NCBI GenBank assembly: GCA_017562135.1
Contig: QEYB01001664.1
Location: 1-64,000 of the forward strand
DNA length: 64,000 bases
Reading direction: 5' to 3'
Source of the DNA: Dipylidium caninum
Lineage: Eukaryota > Platyhelminthes > Cestoda > Cyclophyllidea > Dipylidiidae
The translations under genes and the position numbers were made by a program. The notes under the pieces were generated by a model. It was not told the origin of the DNA. It searched no databases and saw only the letters and a program-made list of their open reading frames with translations. How positions within the stretch are numbered: the stretch's first letter is position 1; each line of letters begins with the position of its first letter. Positions 38,673 to 50,600 of the stretch are shown here, in pieces.

Positions 38673-39866
38673 TTAGTAGAGCCGAATGGCTCGTGGTTTA
38701 CCCAATTCATGTATTAACTTGTCAATCTTTTTCGATCTTATTGACGAAGAACTGGAAGATGCATCGTCGAATGAGATGACGCTGTCGTCGGCATAAGATG
38801 AGCTTGACCGATCACCGAAGTAGTCTTGGCCTTCACCTATTTCGTCACTACTCGGGTCCCATACTACATACACAGCGGGGGAATGTGATCTCCGGTGTCT
38901 AGACTTCGGCTCACTTGATACTGATTCCAAGGGTGTCCTCGTAAATCGTGGTATTGGCGTCCGGCAGATCACCGATCCAATCTCCTTCGAATGAGTATAG
39001 TCTGGAACACTTGTTGTAGAGGTGACTGAACTTCCATCATAACTGTACCTACGACTCGACCTTCTAATTGTATCAGACCATATTTCGGCGGGTCTGTATT
39101 TCCTGTACTCCAGCGCACCTCTACGCTTCTGCGGGAGTGGATAGGGGTGCGATGTGTAACCATTTCGTCCCAGGTAGAAGATATAGTCGTCTTTAGTTCC
39201 GCCCTCGATGAAATCTCGTGGCCGACTTTGGCTTGAGGATGAAGTGTTGAATCTTTTAGGCTCCATCTCTTCTGAAGTCGAGTCATTTGAAATTTTTTGA
39301 TGACAATGAGGGCATAGTGGCAATGACGATCGTCGACTTCTGAGCCTCGACGGAGTATAATCATCGTCGATTGGTTGAGATCGATGATGTCGCGGCGGAG
39401 TCCTTCTATTGCTTGAAATGATAGTCGCATCGCTCAATTGTTCAGAATCTACTTCCAAAGTCTTATCAGAATCATCTTTCTTCGTCGACCTTTCAGCAGG
39501 AGCTGAATTTTTCAATTTTTTATTATTACTCCGCATCAACGACTGAAACTCCTTCCTTGCCTTTGCGTCGTTGAATTGAAATGCTACACAGACTGATTTC
39601 TTTTTTTTTGGAACGGCGAGTGCAACCATATTAGACTTTTCATCAACGTACATATCTGTGGCCTTAGTAAAATTTAAATCCTTCAAATTCTTTCCACCTT
39701 TCTTGGTTGATTTGAAGACGGCCTTCGATTTCTTCAATGTCACCTCATACTGAGAAGGAGATTTTTCCTTTAATAAAGCTTCGTCAGCCACATCTTGGAG
39801 AGTCCGATCCGCCAATTCTTCCTCATAGCAGATGCATTTAGCAGAATTCTTAAACGCAGGTGCCAT
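38673..39866 (-). CDS. PH-like domain protein with Ser/Arg-rich tail (flatworm family)
   Basis: A single-exon frame of 397 residues. Residues about 10-115 look like a PH/PTB-type domain: SQYEVTLKKSKAVFKSTKK, LKDLNFTKATDMYVDE, NMVALAVPKKKKSVCVAFQF, and a final helix DAKARKEFQSLM. The remainder is predicted disordered and rich in Ser, Arg and Asp, with a CPHCHQK motif near 190, several RSRRSS and RRSHSP-type phosphosites and a C-terminal Ser run followed by SKKIDKLIHELGKPRAIRLY. Layout, exon structure and length match the frame at 31801-33066, so the two are probably paralogues that diverged far in sequence. Function unknown. The start is the first ATG after upstream stops. Confidence 0.8.
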   Translation of the reverse strand: MAPAFKNSAKCICYEEELADRTLQDVADEALLKEKSPSQYEVTLKKSKAVFKSTKKGGKNLKDLNFTKATDMYVDEKSNMVALAVPKKKKSVCVAFQFNDAKARKEFQSLMRSNNKKLKNSAPAERSTKKDDSDKTLEVDSEQLSDATIISSNRRTPPRHHRSQPIDDDYTPSRLRSRRSSLPLCPHCHQKISNDSTSEEMEPKRFNTSSSSQSRPRDFIEGGTKDDYIFYLGRNGYTSHPYPLPQKRRGALEYRKYRPAEIWSDTIRRSSRRYSYDGSSVTSTTSVPDYTHSKEIGSVICRTPIPRFTRTPLESVSSEPKSRHRRSHSPAVYVVWDPSSDEIGEGQDYFGDRSSSSYADDSVISFDDASSSSSSIRSKKIDKLIHELGKPRAIRLY

Positions 39867-42648
39867 GACAGTGCAGCACTTTCGTTCTGGTTTATCAGTT
39901 TACTTTGATGGGACCAGCCTGAGAAGAAGTGTTTTTTACTCTCTCTATCGAAGCAGAGTTAGAGTAGGAGCAAATGGTGAAACGAATTGGTTGGGAAGTC
40001 TCTATGCACGATTCTCTATGTGCGTGCGTGTGTGTGATTGTGCGTATGCATTGTGTGAGCTCGCAAGTGTCAGTATTTGAAGAAAAAGCATGACACTTCG
40101 ACTCACTCGACTGCCATTCCGTCTTCTCTAGTGTCTCCACCAAGGTGAGGCACCCGATGACAATAATAGTTGAGAGTGAATTTGGCATGGGTGTATGAGC
40201 TTTCTGGCTCCCGCCATGCTATACGCCTCATCCACTTCCACTTGATGTGATTGAGAGAATAAACGAGGCATTGTATTATAAACAAGAGTTGCTTCTAGCG
40301 TTAATCGTCAAACTGTAGTCTAACATTCTTTCCTTTCCACATTTTGGCAAAAACGCTACAATTTCTCCCGTAAATTGTAATAAACAAAATACTGATAAAC
40401 ACGTGGAGTAACTGGAACTCGAGGATACTGAAATGTTTAGTTTACTTAAAAGACTTTTGGTCACATTTTCTATTTTATTTTGTACAATCCGGGGAGGATA
40501 GACTGATCGTAACCTTCGCTCTTTGTTTTACAAGTATGCTCAGGCAGTCCACTCTGCTCCGTGCAGTTATCATTCTCTGGTGTCAGCCCCTGGCTTCAGT
40601 CTTGCTTTACAGTGAACCAAAAATCCTAAAGGCGATTTTTCTTACAGTGGAAATAATTTTGTCCGAAATCCCTCTTATACAGAGACAAGTTTTTCTCGAT
40701 TTGACCAGAAGAGATGAAGTTCATGGTATCCCGGAACGAAGGCAGTGTATTCTCTCGACAGTGGGTGGAGGCGAGTGAGTTTGACAGCCAACAGCCTCAC
40801 ATGTATCTATCTACCCAATGGATGTCGCATCAAAACGGCAGACTGGCGAAAAACTCATCCCTTGGAGTACTATAAGTGTCACAAGTATAAATCCCTTTAG
40901 CCGTTTGGTCTGATTTCTTCAAAATGCTTTAGATAGCCCCAAGTTCAGCGCCTCCAGCCATTAAGTTGTACACTAGGGTCCACAACACCTTGAATGGATT
41001 GTGACAAGACTTGTGTGCCGTGACGACCTCGTATGCTTTGTCGTTTTATAATACCGAGGAAATGAAAACTTCGGTGACTTTTCTGAAAGCCGCAAATTAC
41101 CCTTATCTGAGAGGACTGTGGTAACGTCATTTGGACTCTAGTTGAAATCGTCAACTAGTAGGCGGAAGGATAACTGTACTGCACTATACTTCCCAGCCTT
41201 TCTGACTCCGACATGGAGTTTATTCAACTACGCTGAGATGGGACGGGACCTTTATCATATACGTAGTGGTCCGACATCTCTGAAAGGTATGGAGATCAGA
41301 AACAATTCCTGAGTCACCTTGGCAAACAACTTATTGGACGGACGTTGAGAAACCTCGCTTTTCCTGATCTGAGTGCGCAAGTGATCCCATGACTGATTAA
41401 AATTGCCTTCACAGTGTAGGGAAAAATCTAAAGAGCATTTATTGTCGACTTACGTAAAACCGTAACTATCCTGGTATCTACATTTTTAAGGGGAGAATGT
41501 GCAGATTGCTTTTTTGGTATTAATTTTGACCTTCTTCCTATGTGTGGATACTTAGCGGTGCAGAATGGAAAGGTGCGTGGAGTTTTTTTTTAAATTTCGC
41601 CTCCAAATGCAAAATCAGATCCGCCAAAAGTTCAACCAGGCACTCTTCGTGCTCCTGTCTCTCTTCCCTCCTAGCGTGACTAACTTCAACAGCTGCCTAA
41701 TACTTCCACTAAATCCTGCCACTTGACTGGGAGATTCCTACCCCAAACGAATTTGCTTTCTTTACGGTCTATTTATTGTTGCAGAATGAGAACCACCTAG
41801 TTGGGTTTTCAAGCCTACCTGAAATACCGGTTGCAAATAATGTAAAATTGATTAGATTAATTATAAAGCAATGAAATGACTAAAAGTAAAGGACTTTGGG
41901 TGACGAATAGTGGATCAGCCTTTGAAACCTTTTAAAGGGAGACAAAGGAGAAATGATGCAAAAATAGTTTTTATTCTCAACAGTATCTGGTCAAATTCGA
42001 GTTGAAAGGTGTGGAAGGAGGGAGCTGTTTGTGTGTAGTGTTTCAGGTGGACAGCAGGCTATTCAATGGACCGTGAGGTCATTCCAAAAACTACTTGTCT
42101 TGAAGACTACAACTACGACATCATCTTTACATGGTTGTCGGGGGCCTTGAGAGAACAGTAACGCGTTATGTTTGGTGTGTTAGGCAAATTAGCCCCCAAA
42201 TTTCCGGATTCCATTCCAAACTGCCTTCATTTATTAGACGCTAAAGGGTGGGCTAAAGGGTGGGCATGAAAGTTGAACAAGCAGAGTGAGTTTTCACCAC
42301 AAAATCATTAACCCTATATGAATTGCGGCCCTAATAACCAGATCAAAGATGTCTTAGAGTCGAGATACCACCCATAAAGTGCGTCACTTACATGTTAATT
42401 ATCGTACCAGCGCCACACTCAACGCCTTCACCCTAGTAGGGGCATGTAAGCCTGCCACTGAAGTCCGTCGACCAATTAAAATGTCCCGTCAACTGATTGG
42501 TTGCCGCAGGACAGGAAGGGAACTCGCGTCGGCGTAATCGCGGCGACTACTGCAGTCGACTTAGCTACCGCGGCCGCTTATTTCACTTTGACTGTCTAGT
42601 GCCACACGGGAGGTCAGTAATTTATCCGGTCGGTAGGAAAAGACAAGA
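39867..42648. other. intergenic, nothing supported
   Basis: No motif-bearing frame. A short direct repeat (ctaaagggtggg twice) is at 42241-42264. The GPCR promoter should lie just left of 42649, where the DNA is noticeably GC-rich (about 42500-42660). Confidence 0.4.
42241..42264. repeat. 12-bp direct tandem repeat, two copies
   Basis: CTAAAGGGTGGG occurs twice head to tail, upstream of the GPCR gene. Probably replication slippage. Confidence 0.8.
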
Positions 42649-45600
42649 ATGGGTCGTGGAGGCGGTCGCAGCAAGGCTAGTTCGACGGGCACCGTCTTTG
42701 AAGCTGAAGCCGCCTTCGTGCCAATGGATTTGAATACCACTCTGATTGAATTCATTCTTTCCGGACACTTTGAGTCGGACTATTTTTCATATTGTTCCAA
42801 CAGACTCAGTGATTACACCTGTCGCTATTGGTTTAATCCGAACCAATCAGAGGAAGGAAGATATATGAATACTTCTGACTTTGGTTAGCCTATTCCCATT
42901 TTTTCGGTTTCTTCGTGTTTACTTTGCAGTGTTAGATAAAAGGGGAAAGATTACATTGACATTTTCATAATTGACATGTGCTCAACTCACATTATTCTCA
43001 TAAATGGCAATTTACGAAAAGACGTCTACATTATTCGAGTTCCTAAGCTTACACACACAAAAAACATACAGAACACGTACAATTTAGACATGTCCTTTCG
43101 TAACCTCCCAAACCCATTTTTGATGACCGTCTTGTGTGTAGAAGAAAAGTGTGTTTTACCGATAACCTACGGTATTCATTATTATACATATTTCAGCATG
43201 TTTTCACCGCGTAATTCAAAAGTTCGTCAGCATTTTGCGCATTTCTCTTAAATTTCAAAATTGTTATCGACAAATGCAAATTTTTATTTTCCTCACCTGG
43301 CTGCTTTTATCACGTTGCTCCCTGCTGGAATGGCAATCTGTTGAGAATGAACGGTAATTTTAGGATAGGAAGGTTGGAAGTAGGGTAAGGCCTTAACCAC
43401 CGAGTAAAACTCTTTCAAAAGTGGTATTTTCGACCCCCAAATAATAGCATCAATGTTAACAGTTTAAGTCTGCCAGGAGGTGAATGACAATAACGAAATT
43501 GGGTGGTATTGACAAGGTCTAAAGGGATTTTTTAGGACTGAGAATAACTGTATAGCGATCATTGTTATTCCTGCCATTTCCTTCTCTCGACGGAGTTTCA
43601 CCTCGCCTAATAATTCCATCCTCAGTAAACTTGACGCCTACTTTATGCGCGCTGGCAGAAATGGACACTTGTAGCAACCCAAGAATAACTATTTGACCTC
43701 CCACTTGGCACATTATCTATTTCCTTTTCAGCAAATATCCTTAATTGCTATTTATTTTTTGTTTACTTGTGGTTTCAGTGTCTCCTGCATTCTCCATGTT
43801 AAGCGATGTATCAGTCTCAGTAGAACCGACGGGGCCGGTGGAGACACACTCAGAAATGCTGATGCGTTTTACAAATCCTGCAAATATTCCTGTCTCCCTC
43901 ACTGGTGGCACTGTTAGCCAGGGTTGGCTGAAGAATTTTAACCAAAGTTTCCTACTTCTCAACGACCTAGTGCCACTCAGTCTCAATCCCACCCAACAAG
44001 CCTGCTCAATAGTCCTATGCGTTGTCTTTCTATTCAGTATCCTCTCAACATTCCTCTCGTGGCATTGTCTCAGAAGACTTTCCAATAGTGCCGGACTCAA
44101 TGTGGCAAAAATCTTAGTCTATCACATTTTTCTTGAGTGCATAGAACTCTTTATCGGATTCAACGATGTCCTAATGTGCGCAACACATGGAATACCCACG
44201 TTTAAGGTGATAGAATTCCTTGGACGTTGGTCATGTCAAACCCTGGCCATGGGCTACACTTGTCTGAAGCATACTCAGGGTTTTCTCATCTCGATCCTTG
44301 CACTCGACTCATTAATCTTCCTACGACAAATGAAGTTTCATGTAATGCGATTCCGAGCTGAGTGGGCCTTCAACACATTTGTCTTCATCATCGCCACCAT
44401 GGCGACTACGAGTAGCCAATTCTTTTGGACGTTTGACCTCTTCCATGTGGATAATCGAATCCCACCAAGTGACTCGAATGTCGGAGGACGAATGTTCATT
44501 GAACCCTCACTCTACATGTGTGGATTCTCACCTACCTGGGGTCTCAGTCACGCCTTCACTTCCTACATCTGGCCGGCATTAGACCATCTCATCGGCGATG
44601 TGTTTCCGTGCATTCTTCCTCTAATCGCAGGGAGTGTACTCTTAGCCAATCGTCGCAATATGCTAGGAAAAAGTGGCCCTATCTCGGATTCACCCTCGTT
44701 GGATATTTTGAATGAATTTCTATCAATTCTACCAGTACTTTTTCTCCTGCATGGCCTCGCCATCTTCCCGAGAATGTTATTTTATAGTGCAAAATATTTC
44801 GTGTTTTCGGGTAAGATTCGCTGTTAGACAGATATGCCATCAATCAGACAGGCTATTTATTTTTGTCCCGGTGGTTACCACTCGCATGGTAAATGCCAAA
44901 ATGCCAAAATGCATCTCGATTCTGGCGGACTCCCGGTCTTCCTCCAAAGACATTTTATTTTGACAGAGTCGAAAGGAAGCAGATTTTGTACTGACGCGAA
45001 ATCGAAACGAGGAGTCTGTGTAAAGTCTTAGGTCATGCATCAGTGAGCGAATATTAAAACAATCACCTTTCTGATGGTTTATGTTTCTCGGACCGATTAA
45101 AATGCCAACTGCGTGTCACCTCACATGAATTCCTATCGGCGCATTAAATAATAGGCGGTTATTTTCAAAGCTATTGTCAAAACATCCGACAAAACCACCC
45201 ATCAACGAGGTCGTAGTTTCTAGGACAAGTCCACCGTTATCGTCCTTTGAATGACACTCCGGCATGAAGGCCTGCCTAAATGTGCGATGGTGCAGGTAGT
45301 GTGAAGGGCAGGAAGAAGTCCCACTTCTACGTTAGCACTGCGGAAAAGTTAGAAATTCCTTTGTACCCATTTGCCAACATAAAAGCATCTTTTTTGCTTT
45401 AAACCGCGTAAGGTAGGCAGGCGGTGACTGCGACAATCTCAAATGCTGGATAAAATAAAATAAAAACGAGATCAGTGAAGACAGCTGTCAAATGGCTTGA
45501 TGTAATCGGTTGTGTGCAACGTTTCCTGGTGGCTAGGATAAAGCCAATTGGTAACTCGCACTTGAAAAGTTGACTTTTTGAGTGGCATATCTTCTTTTGA

Positions 45601-47043
45601 TCAACTTTATCAGTAACCGGTTAATCTCCCAGAAGTCTGTCGCAAAAGTCGCGAAAAGTTATAGTTTCTTCCTGCATCCCACTTTGCTCTAAGCCTCGAA
45701 CACATCCTCATCACCGCGGTCGGCGGGGCGTGAGTACCTCCTCTCTCTGCCAGCCAACTCATGACATTGGGAGCAACTGCCGCAAAATATTTGGGTGTTA
45801 AAAAATAGCGTTCATTTACAACCTTGAAATAGTTTTAAAAGGCAAAAGTTGGTCACTTTTGTCGTTATCTAAATCTCGTGCTGTGTCTAGAGCAGGTGGT
45901 TGATTGAACGGGAGCCTGAAAACAGCCGCCATAGTAGGGTTTTTTTTTAATATCCATACATAGTAATCCTACCTAGAGAGTAGAATACAAGCCAACTTTC
46001 ATACCGATTACTGCCTTTTCATGGTTTTAATTTTCCCGTATGCATTTAGCCTTGGCAAGTGATCTCTCGTTAGAAGCGTGTTTTAAGGACGATAAGTTGC
46101 TCGACTGAACTGGTTTTTTTTCACCCAGATGGGATAGAACCACGCAGTTTATGCCTACCATCTCCCACTGAACTCGACTTACGATATGTAGCATTAGGGA
46201 TTGACATATAAACCATTGTTTAATGCGTTTCGAGCGGCAGATGTTAGGCGATACGGGTGTAAACAGAAATGATGTTTTACCCTTAAAATTTTCCCTCCAA
46301 GCGAACTCCTAAATCTGGGTCTTCTTTTTCACCTTTAATTTCCCACCATAATTATACTGAATTAAAACTAGACTGATCGTCACCAGAATCTCATGAAAAA
46401 AAACACGGCACTGTTTTAACAGCCAAAATAGGTGGTGATATGTTGTCAAGTTTCTGAGTATGGTTGCGTACTGCGCTCTATCTTTTGCTTGGAGAAAAGA
46501 GACTTCTGAAGACAATGACCTGATGAATTCACTAAATCACGGGATCAATTAACTCGCCGTACTAGTTCACTTTTCTGCTTCTTCTCAGACAAATATCTTA
46601 ATCGTGTCGGCCTAATATTCCATCGCGAGGACAACCAACAGATCGGGGAGGGTGGCCCGGTGACTGCGATTGCCAAGGTCATTACCTTTCGACAAATTAA
46701 TCCCCACATCCTGCCCCACCTTCAGGATCTTGAGGCTGCGCTACACTTCGTCCCTCCAATCTTCGCATTGGCCAAATCGACCTTGGTAGTCGTCGGCTTT
46801 TCCAAGTCACGGCGAATACTCCGCGCTGGTCTCAATCAGTGTCTTGCCTTTTGTGAGTCTCCTCCACGATCCAGACCACTAGGAAAAGCCAAAACTGTCC
46901 CAACTTCACAAATTTCTAACAGCATTAACCATGTGGAGAGCATCCCTTTCACCGCCTTTGCCACTAACCCCATACCTAGAGTGGAACCAGCCAAAATGCC
47001 CATGTACATAAATTTAGGGGATGTGGAGGTTTTGGCGGTGTGA
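42649..47043 (+). CDS. orphan rhodopsin-like G-protein-coupled receptor, divergent
   Basis: Three exons join in phase: 42649-42883, 43779-44810 and 46589-47043, for 573 residues. A long extracellular N-terminus carries N-glycosylation sequons (NTT, NQS, NTS). Seven hydrophobic spans follow: QACSIVLCVVFLFSILSTFL; NVAKILVYHIFLECIELFIG; the segment after WSC (TM3, holding the usual disulfide Cys); FNTFVFIIATMATTSSQFF; HLIGDVFPCILPLIAGSVLL; FLSILPVLFLLHGLAIF; and, in exon 3, ALHFVPPIFALAKSTLVVVG. The canonical DRY, CWxP and NPxxY motifs are missing or altered; TM3 ends ALDSLIFLRQM. Introns are 895 and 1778 nt. A nearer acceptor at 43732 is rejected because its frame closes at once. Ligand unknown; flatworm orphan or peptide-type receptors are the best guess. 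The 27-residue Gly/Arg/Ser start before MDLNTT is not a clear signal peptide. Confidence 0.82.
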
Positions 47044-47345
47044 GACCACTTTGTCCGGAGATTTCGAGATATTTTGATAAAGATGCAGTTTTCTTCAATT
47101 ACTTATTTATGAGACGCATGGCTTCTCCCTGGGGAAATACCAACCCTTAACTTTGCTATCTGACGATTTGCCAACTGATCGCCTTGCACGCCAGTGCCCC
47201 AAATGCTTGATTTAACTACTTTCATGACTACTAGGCGCAATTAGGATGTAAATAACGTCGACGGGGCACAGATGCGAGGAGCCGGTCAAGTAACCAATCG
47301 TCAAAGCAGACATAGCGGGGTGGAACGTGGAAAGATGCGGACGGA

Positions 47346-47351
47346 AATAAA
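47346..47351 (+). promoter_or_regulatory. candidate GPCR poly(A) signal
   Basis: AATAAA about 300 nt after the stop at 47043. The RAD54B signal on the other strand lies 250 bp further, so the two genes are convergent. Confidence 0.4.
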
Positions 47352-47599
47352 TATATTTATGCAAAACTAACACACATAAGGCCTAACTTGAAATGAGAGA
47401 CATCACATCAAATATTCTCACCGACATGAACACAGATTATTAGTCTCACAAGAAAAACAGAAAGTAGTAAGAATGATGGAAAAAGTGTATACGTTTGATC
47501 CCAACTATTATTTGAATTAGTCTCTAGTTGAAGCAGCATTTCGGAGTTGAAATCTACAAGCGAATAAGCCAGTGGTTGACTAACGTGTGAATTTGTCAT

Positions 47600-47605
47600 T
47601 TTATT
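47600..47605 (-). promoter_or_regulatory. candidate RAD54B poly(A) signal
   Basis: AATAAA on the - strand, 73 nt past the stop codon at 47678. Confidence 0.5.
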
Positions 47606-47677
47606 AAATGCCACCCAAAATAGAACACCAAATAAGTCATAAAATTATACATTCAGGCATATATCAAAGTAACATAA

Positions 47678-50600
47678 TTAATCTGGGGCGATCGTCACAT
47701 GCTGGAAGACTGCCCTAACACGCTGCGATGGCGCCATCAGAGGAACTGCTTTGGCGACAGTTTCAGCAGTGAGAAAATGATCCCAATATCTAATTTGTCC
47801 AAGTCCACCGGCTGAAATGTTCGTCTCTTCCCCCACTTTGGCGCGTTTTTCGCGTCTACCAAGTTGAAAGGCTCGTACATCTTCCTCGTCACACAAGCAA
47901 TCCTCCCGTTCGAAGTTGGATTTACTTACACCAGGTTCATTCTGGCAGTGACATTCTAAAAGGTCGTGCGTCCAACAGGCGGAGTTGCTCGGGGAGGCTT
48001 GAAAGAGCTCCTTCAAAAGGAGCGACAAACACATATTATGAGTGAAGTTAATTGCATTCTAACTGCAAAAAGATAAATTCAATGAAATTGAGAGAAAATG
48101 TGTATGAAGTAACATTTTAAATCTTATGACTATCAAATACTCAGAATTTGGAAAATCTCACTCCTGTGGTTGGGCTACCATTAAGGAAGGGGTAAAGTGC
48201 ATTCCCCCTTCCGCCCTTTTAAAAGTAAGCCGGCAAACAGGATGAACTTGAGAGGGGAAAGAGTTTAGAGAAAGGTGAATAAATCATTTGTAGAACTCAA
48301 CTCTATCTTGAAACAAACGCAGCATGGACAACGTCACATCGTAGAGTTTATTTATACCAGACAAGAAATTGAAACGAGTAATACGGTGATAATTGCGACG
48401 GAGTTGCCAGTCTGGCGGGACGAGGAAAAGGTTAGGATAGACTTCACTCTTCATGCAGAATGGATTCATAATAATATGAAATAACGACTAAAAAAGTTGT
48501 CCATGGTAATATAAATAGACCGGGAGGTTCCAGTGTTCGATGATAAATTGAGCTACATAATTAATGACGAAGGATAAAATCTAGAGGTAAAGGTATGCGC
48601 ACGAATAAAAGGCAACTGGGCATTCAGGCCGAAAGAGGACTTATTACTTTTCCATGAAAAGGAAATAATAAGGAAGTGAAGTCGAGATCCCATTGCCATA
48701 CAAGCAAAAATGTCTCGCCAAATCGACTTTATGTTTCATGGGAGAGATAGAGTGGCCGGTTTAGTGATAAAATTTTAAACAAGTCGCAACGAACATAGAC
48801 TTTTGTAAGAAGTTTCTAAGACTGTCCGTTAGGAGATGGTACAGTGGGGATAACAGAGGAGTTCTGTCGTCTCCTCCCAACAAGGTGATAGTTTAGTATC
48901 CTCGTTTCAGAAAACATATTTAGCAGACGGATTTTACTTACCGAAAAGTGAGTTACACTACATCAGATAGGAACATATGCGGTTAGATGCCAGACGATCT
49001 GTCGAACTAAAGGTCGGCATTTGGCTTAAAGAGCAGAATTCTCGGCGAAGATGAGGCAAGAAAGACCGCTCATGAAATTTTAAGAATAAGATCAAAGGCT
49101 AACCCATCGACTAATTCTTATTGAAGTTAAGAGGGCTTTGAACCTGTCAAATCACAGATCAAAATAGCCGCGTACTTTAAAACATCCACTGGCGATGAGA
49201 ACACTCTCTACAAAATCTTCCATAAGAAATTAGTGGGAACCAAAAAGCATTTGAAGACAATGGTAGTGATTTGACCTGTGGAAAATAACTTACGAAGGAC
49301 ATCGTGTATCCACGATGGAGATGGAGCAATATGGACTTTCCATGGTAAAAGTGAAAACGCGGATGTGACAAAAAGTGAAGAAAAAAAGATCTCTCATCCT
49401 AATTCGGTGTATAGGAGGTAGCGATAAATCGCCAGCCTCGTTGAAACATTATGCCGTATTATTCAAACACATGCGCAACACACCTTTTACACGAAACTAA
49501 CCACGCTAAGAAAAAAGTTGCGTCAACAATATTGCTTGCAATGAATCTAGGATTTGGACACAAGTTCTCTGTTTAACCCACCAATTCCTTTCTAACGTCA
49601 CGTCACACCGGACAACCTGCACAGAAACAGTCCATCCTCCTCTAGTTGCTCCAGTTAGTTCATTTGACTTAATGTCTACTTTTAGCTCGGTTGCAATTTT
49701 CGATGCAACAAATATCAGTCGCTGAGACTTTTCAAGTCAGAGAAACAAAATTGCATCTCGACAGTAAAGTAAGAATAATAGACAAAGAAACATTCAAAAG
49801 CCCAAGCCAATATTCGGGACTATGTAAATATTGATATTTAAACAAATTGACACAACCTGACTAACATTAGACGTGTTATTTGCCAAGGAAAGCCGCTGAA
49901 CTAAAAAAGGAAAAGTAGGGAATTTGAAAGGGAAAATGTAGTTGTAATAAAAGAAGCCAAATTGGTGGTTCTAACAAGTCAGAAATTTGTATTCTAAAAG
50001 ACACATTCAGTTGGGATGGGAAGCGAATTGTCAACCTTGAAATAAGACTCGGCTCAATACATGGCAAAAGCTCTGGCGTTATTTTCTACATTTCCGACCC
50101 CCTGTTGGTAATCAACTAGACCTGAACTACCAAGAAACGGTGAGAAAATTGCAAAATGTGGAGTAGTCACATGTCCTCACCGCCTATGAAACGGAGGTTG
50201 GCCCAAGAAATATGGCTTGTCACCCAAAAAGTAAGGTTAAAAGTTCAACAGTCCTTTCTCAAAATAATTCCTCAGCTGTTGCACACAGTTTCACTACTTA
50301 AAATCGAAATAACTTTGCCACCCAATGATTCTCGCTGCTTTCAGCTCAGATACCACAAACTCTGTCAACAGTTTATGAGAAGTAGCACAATTAGGGGGAT
50401 AATTGTAAAAAACGAACTGACAGACTCGAAAAATGGTTTCAGACTATAAAGAAACACTCAAGCAAAGGGAGAAGAAACCTGAGCATTCAGAGGATACGCC
50501 AACCATGAACTACACCAAAAATATGAAACTGTTTAAAAAATGTGCATCTAGAAAAGTTTTAAAGAAATAACCGTTCTCCTCTATCTTCAATAAAATTCAG

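Noticed and set aside
43732..43778. Nearer splice acceptor for GPCR exon 2
   Set aside because: The frame that fits exon 1 closes within this stretch; the acceptor at 43779 gives a continuous reading frame.
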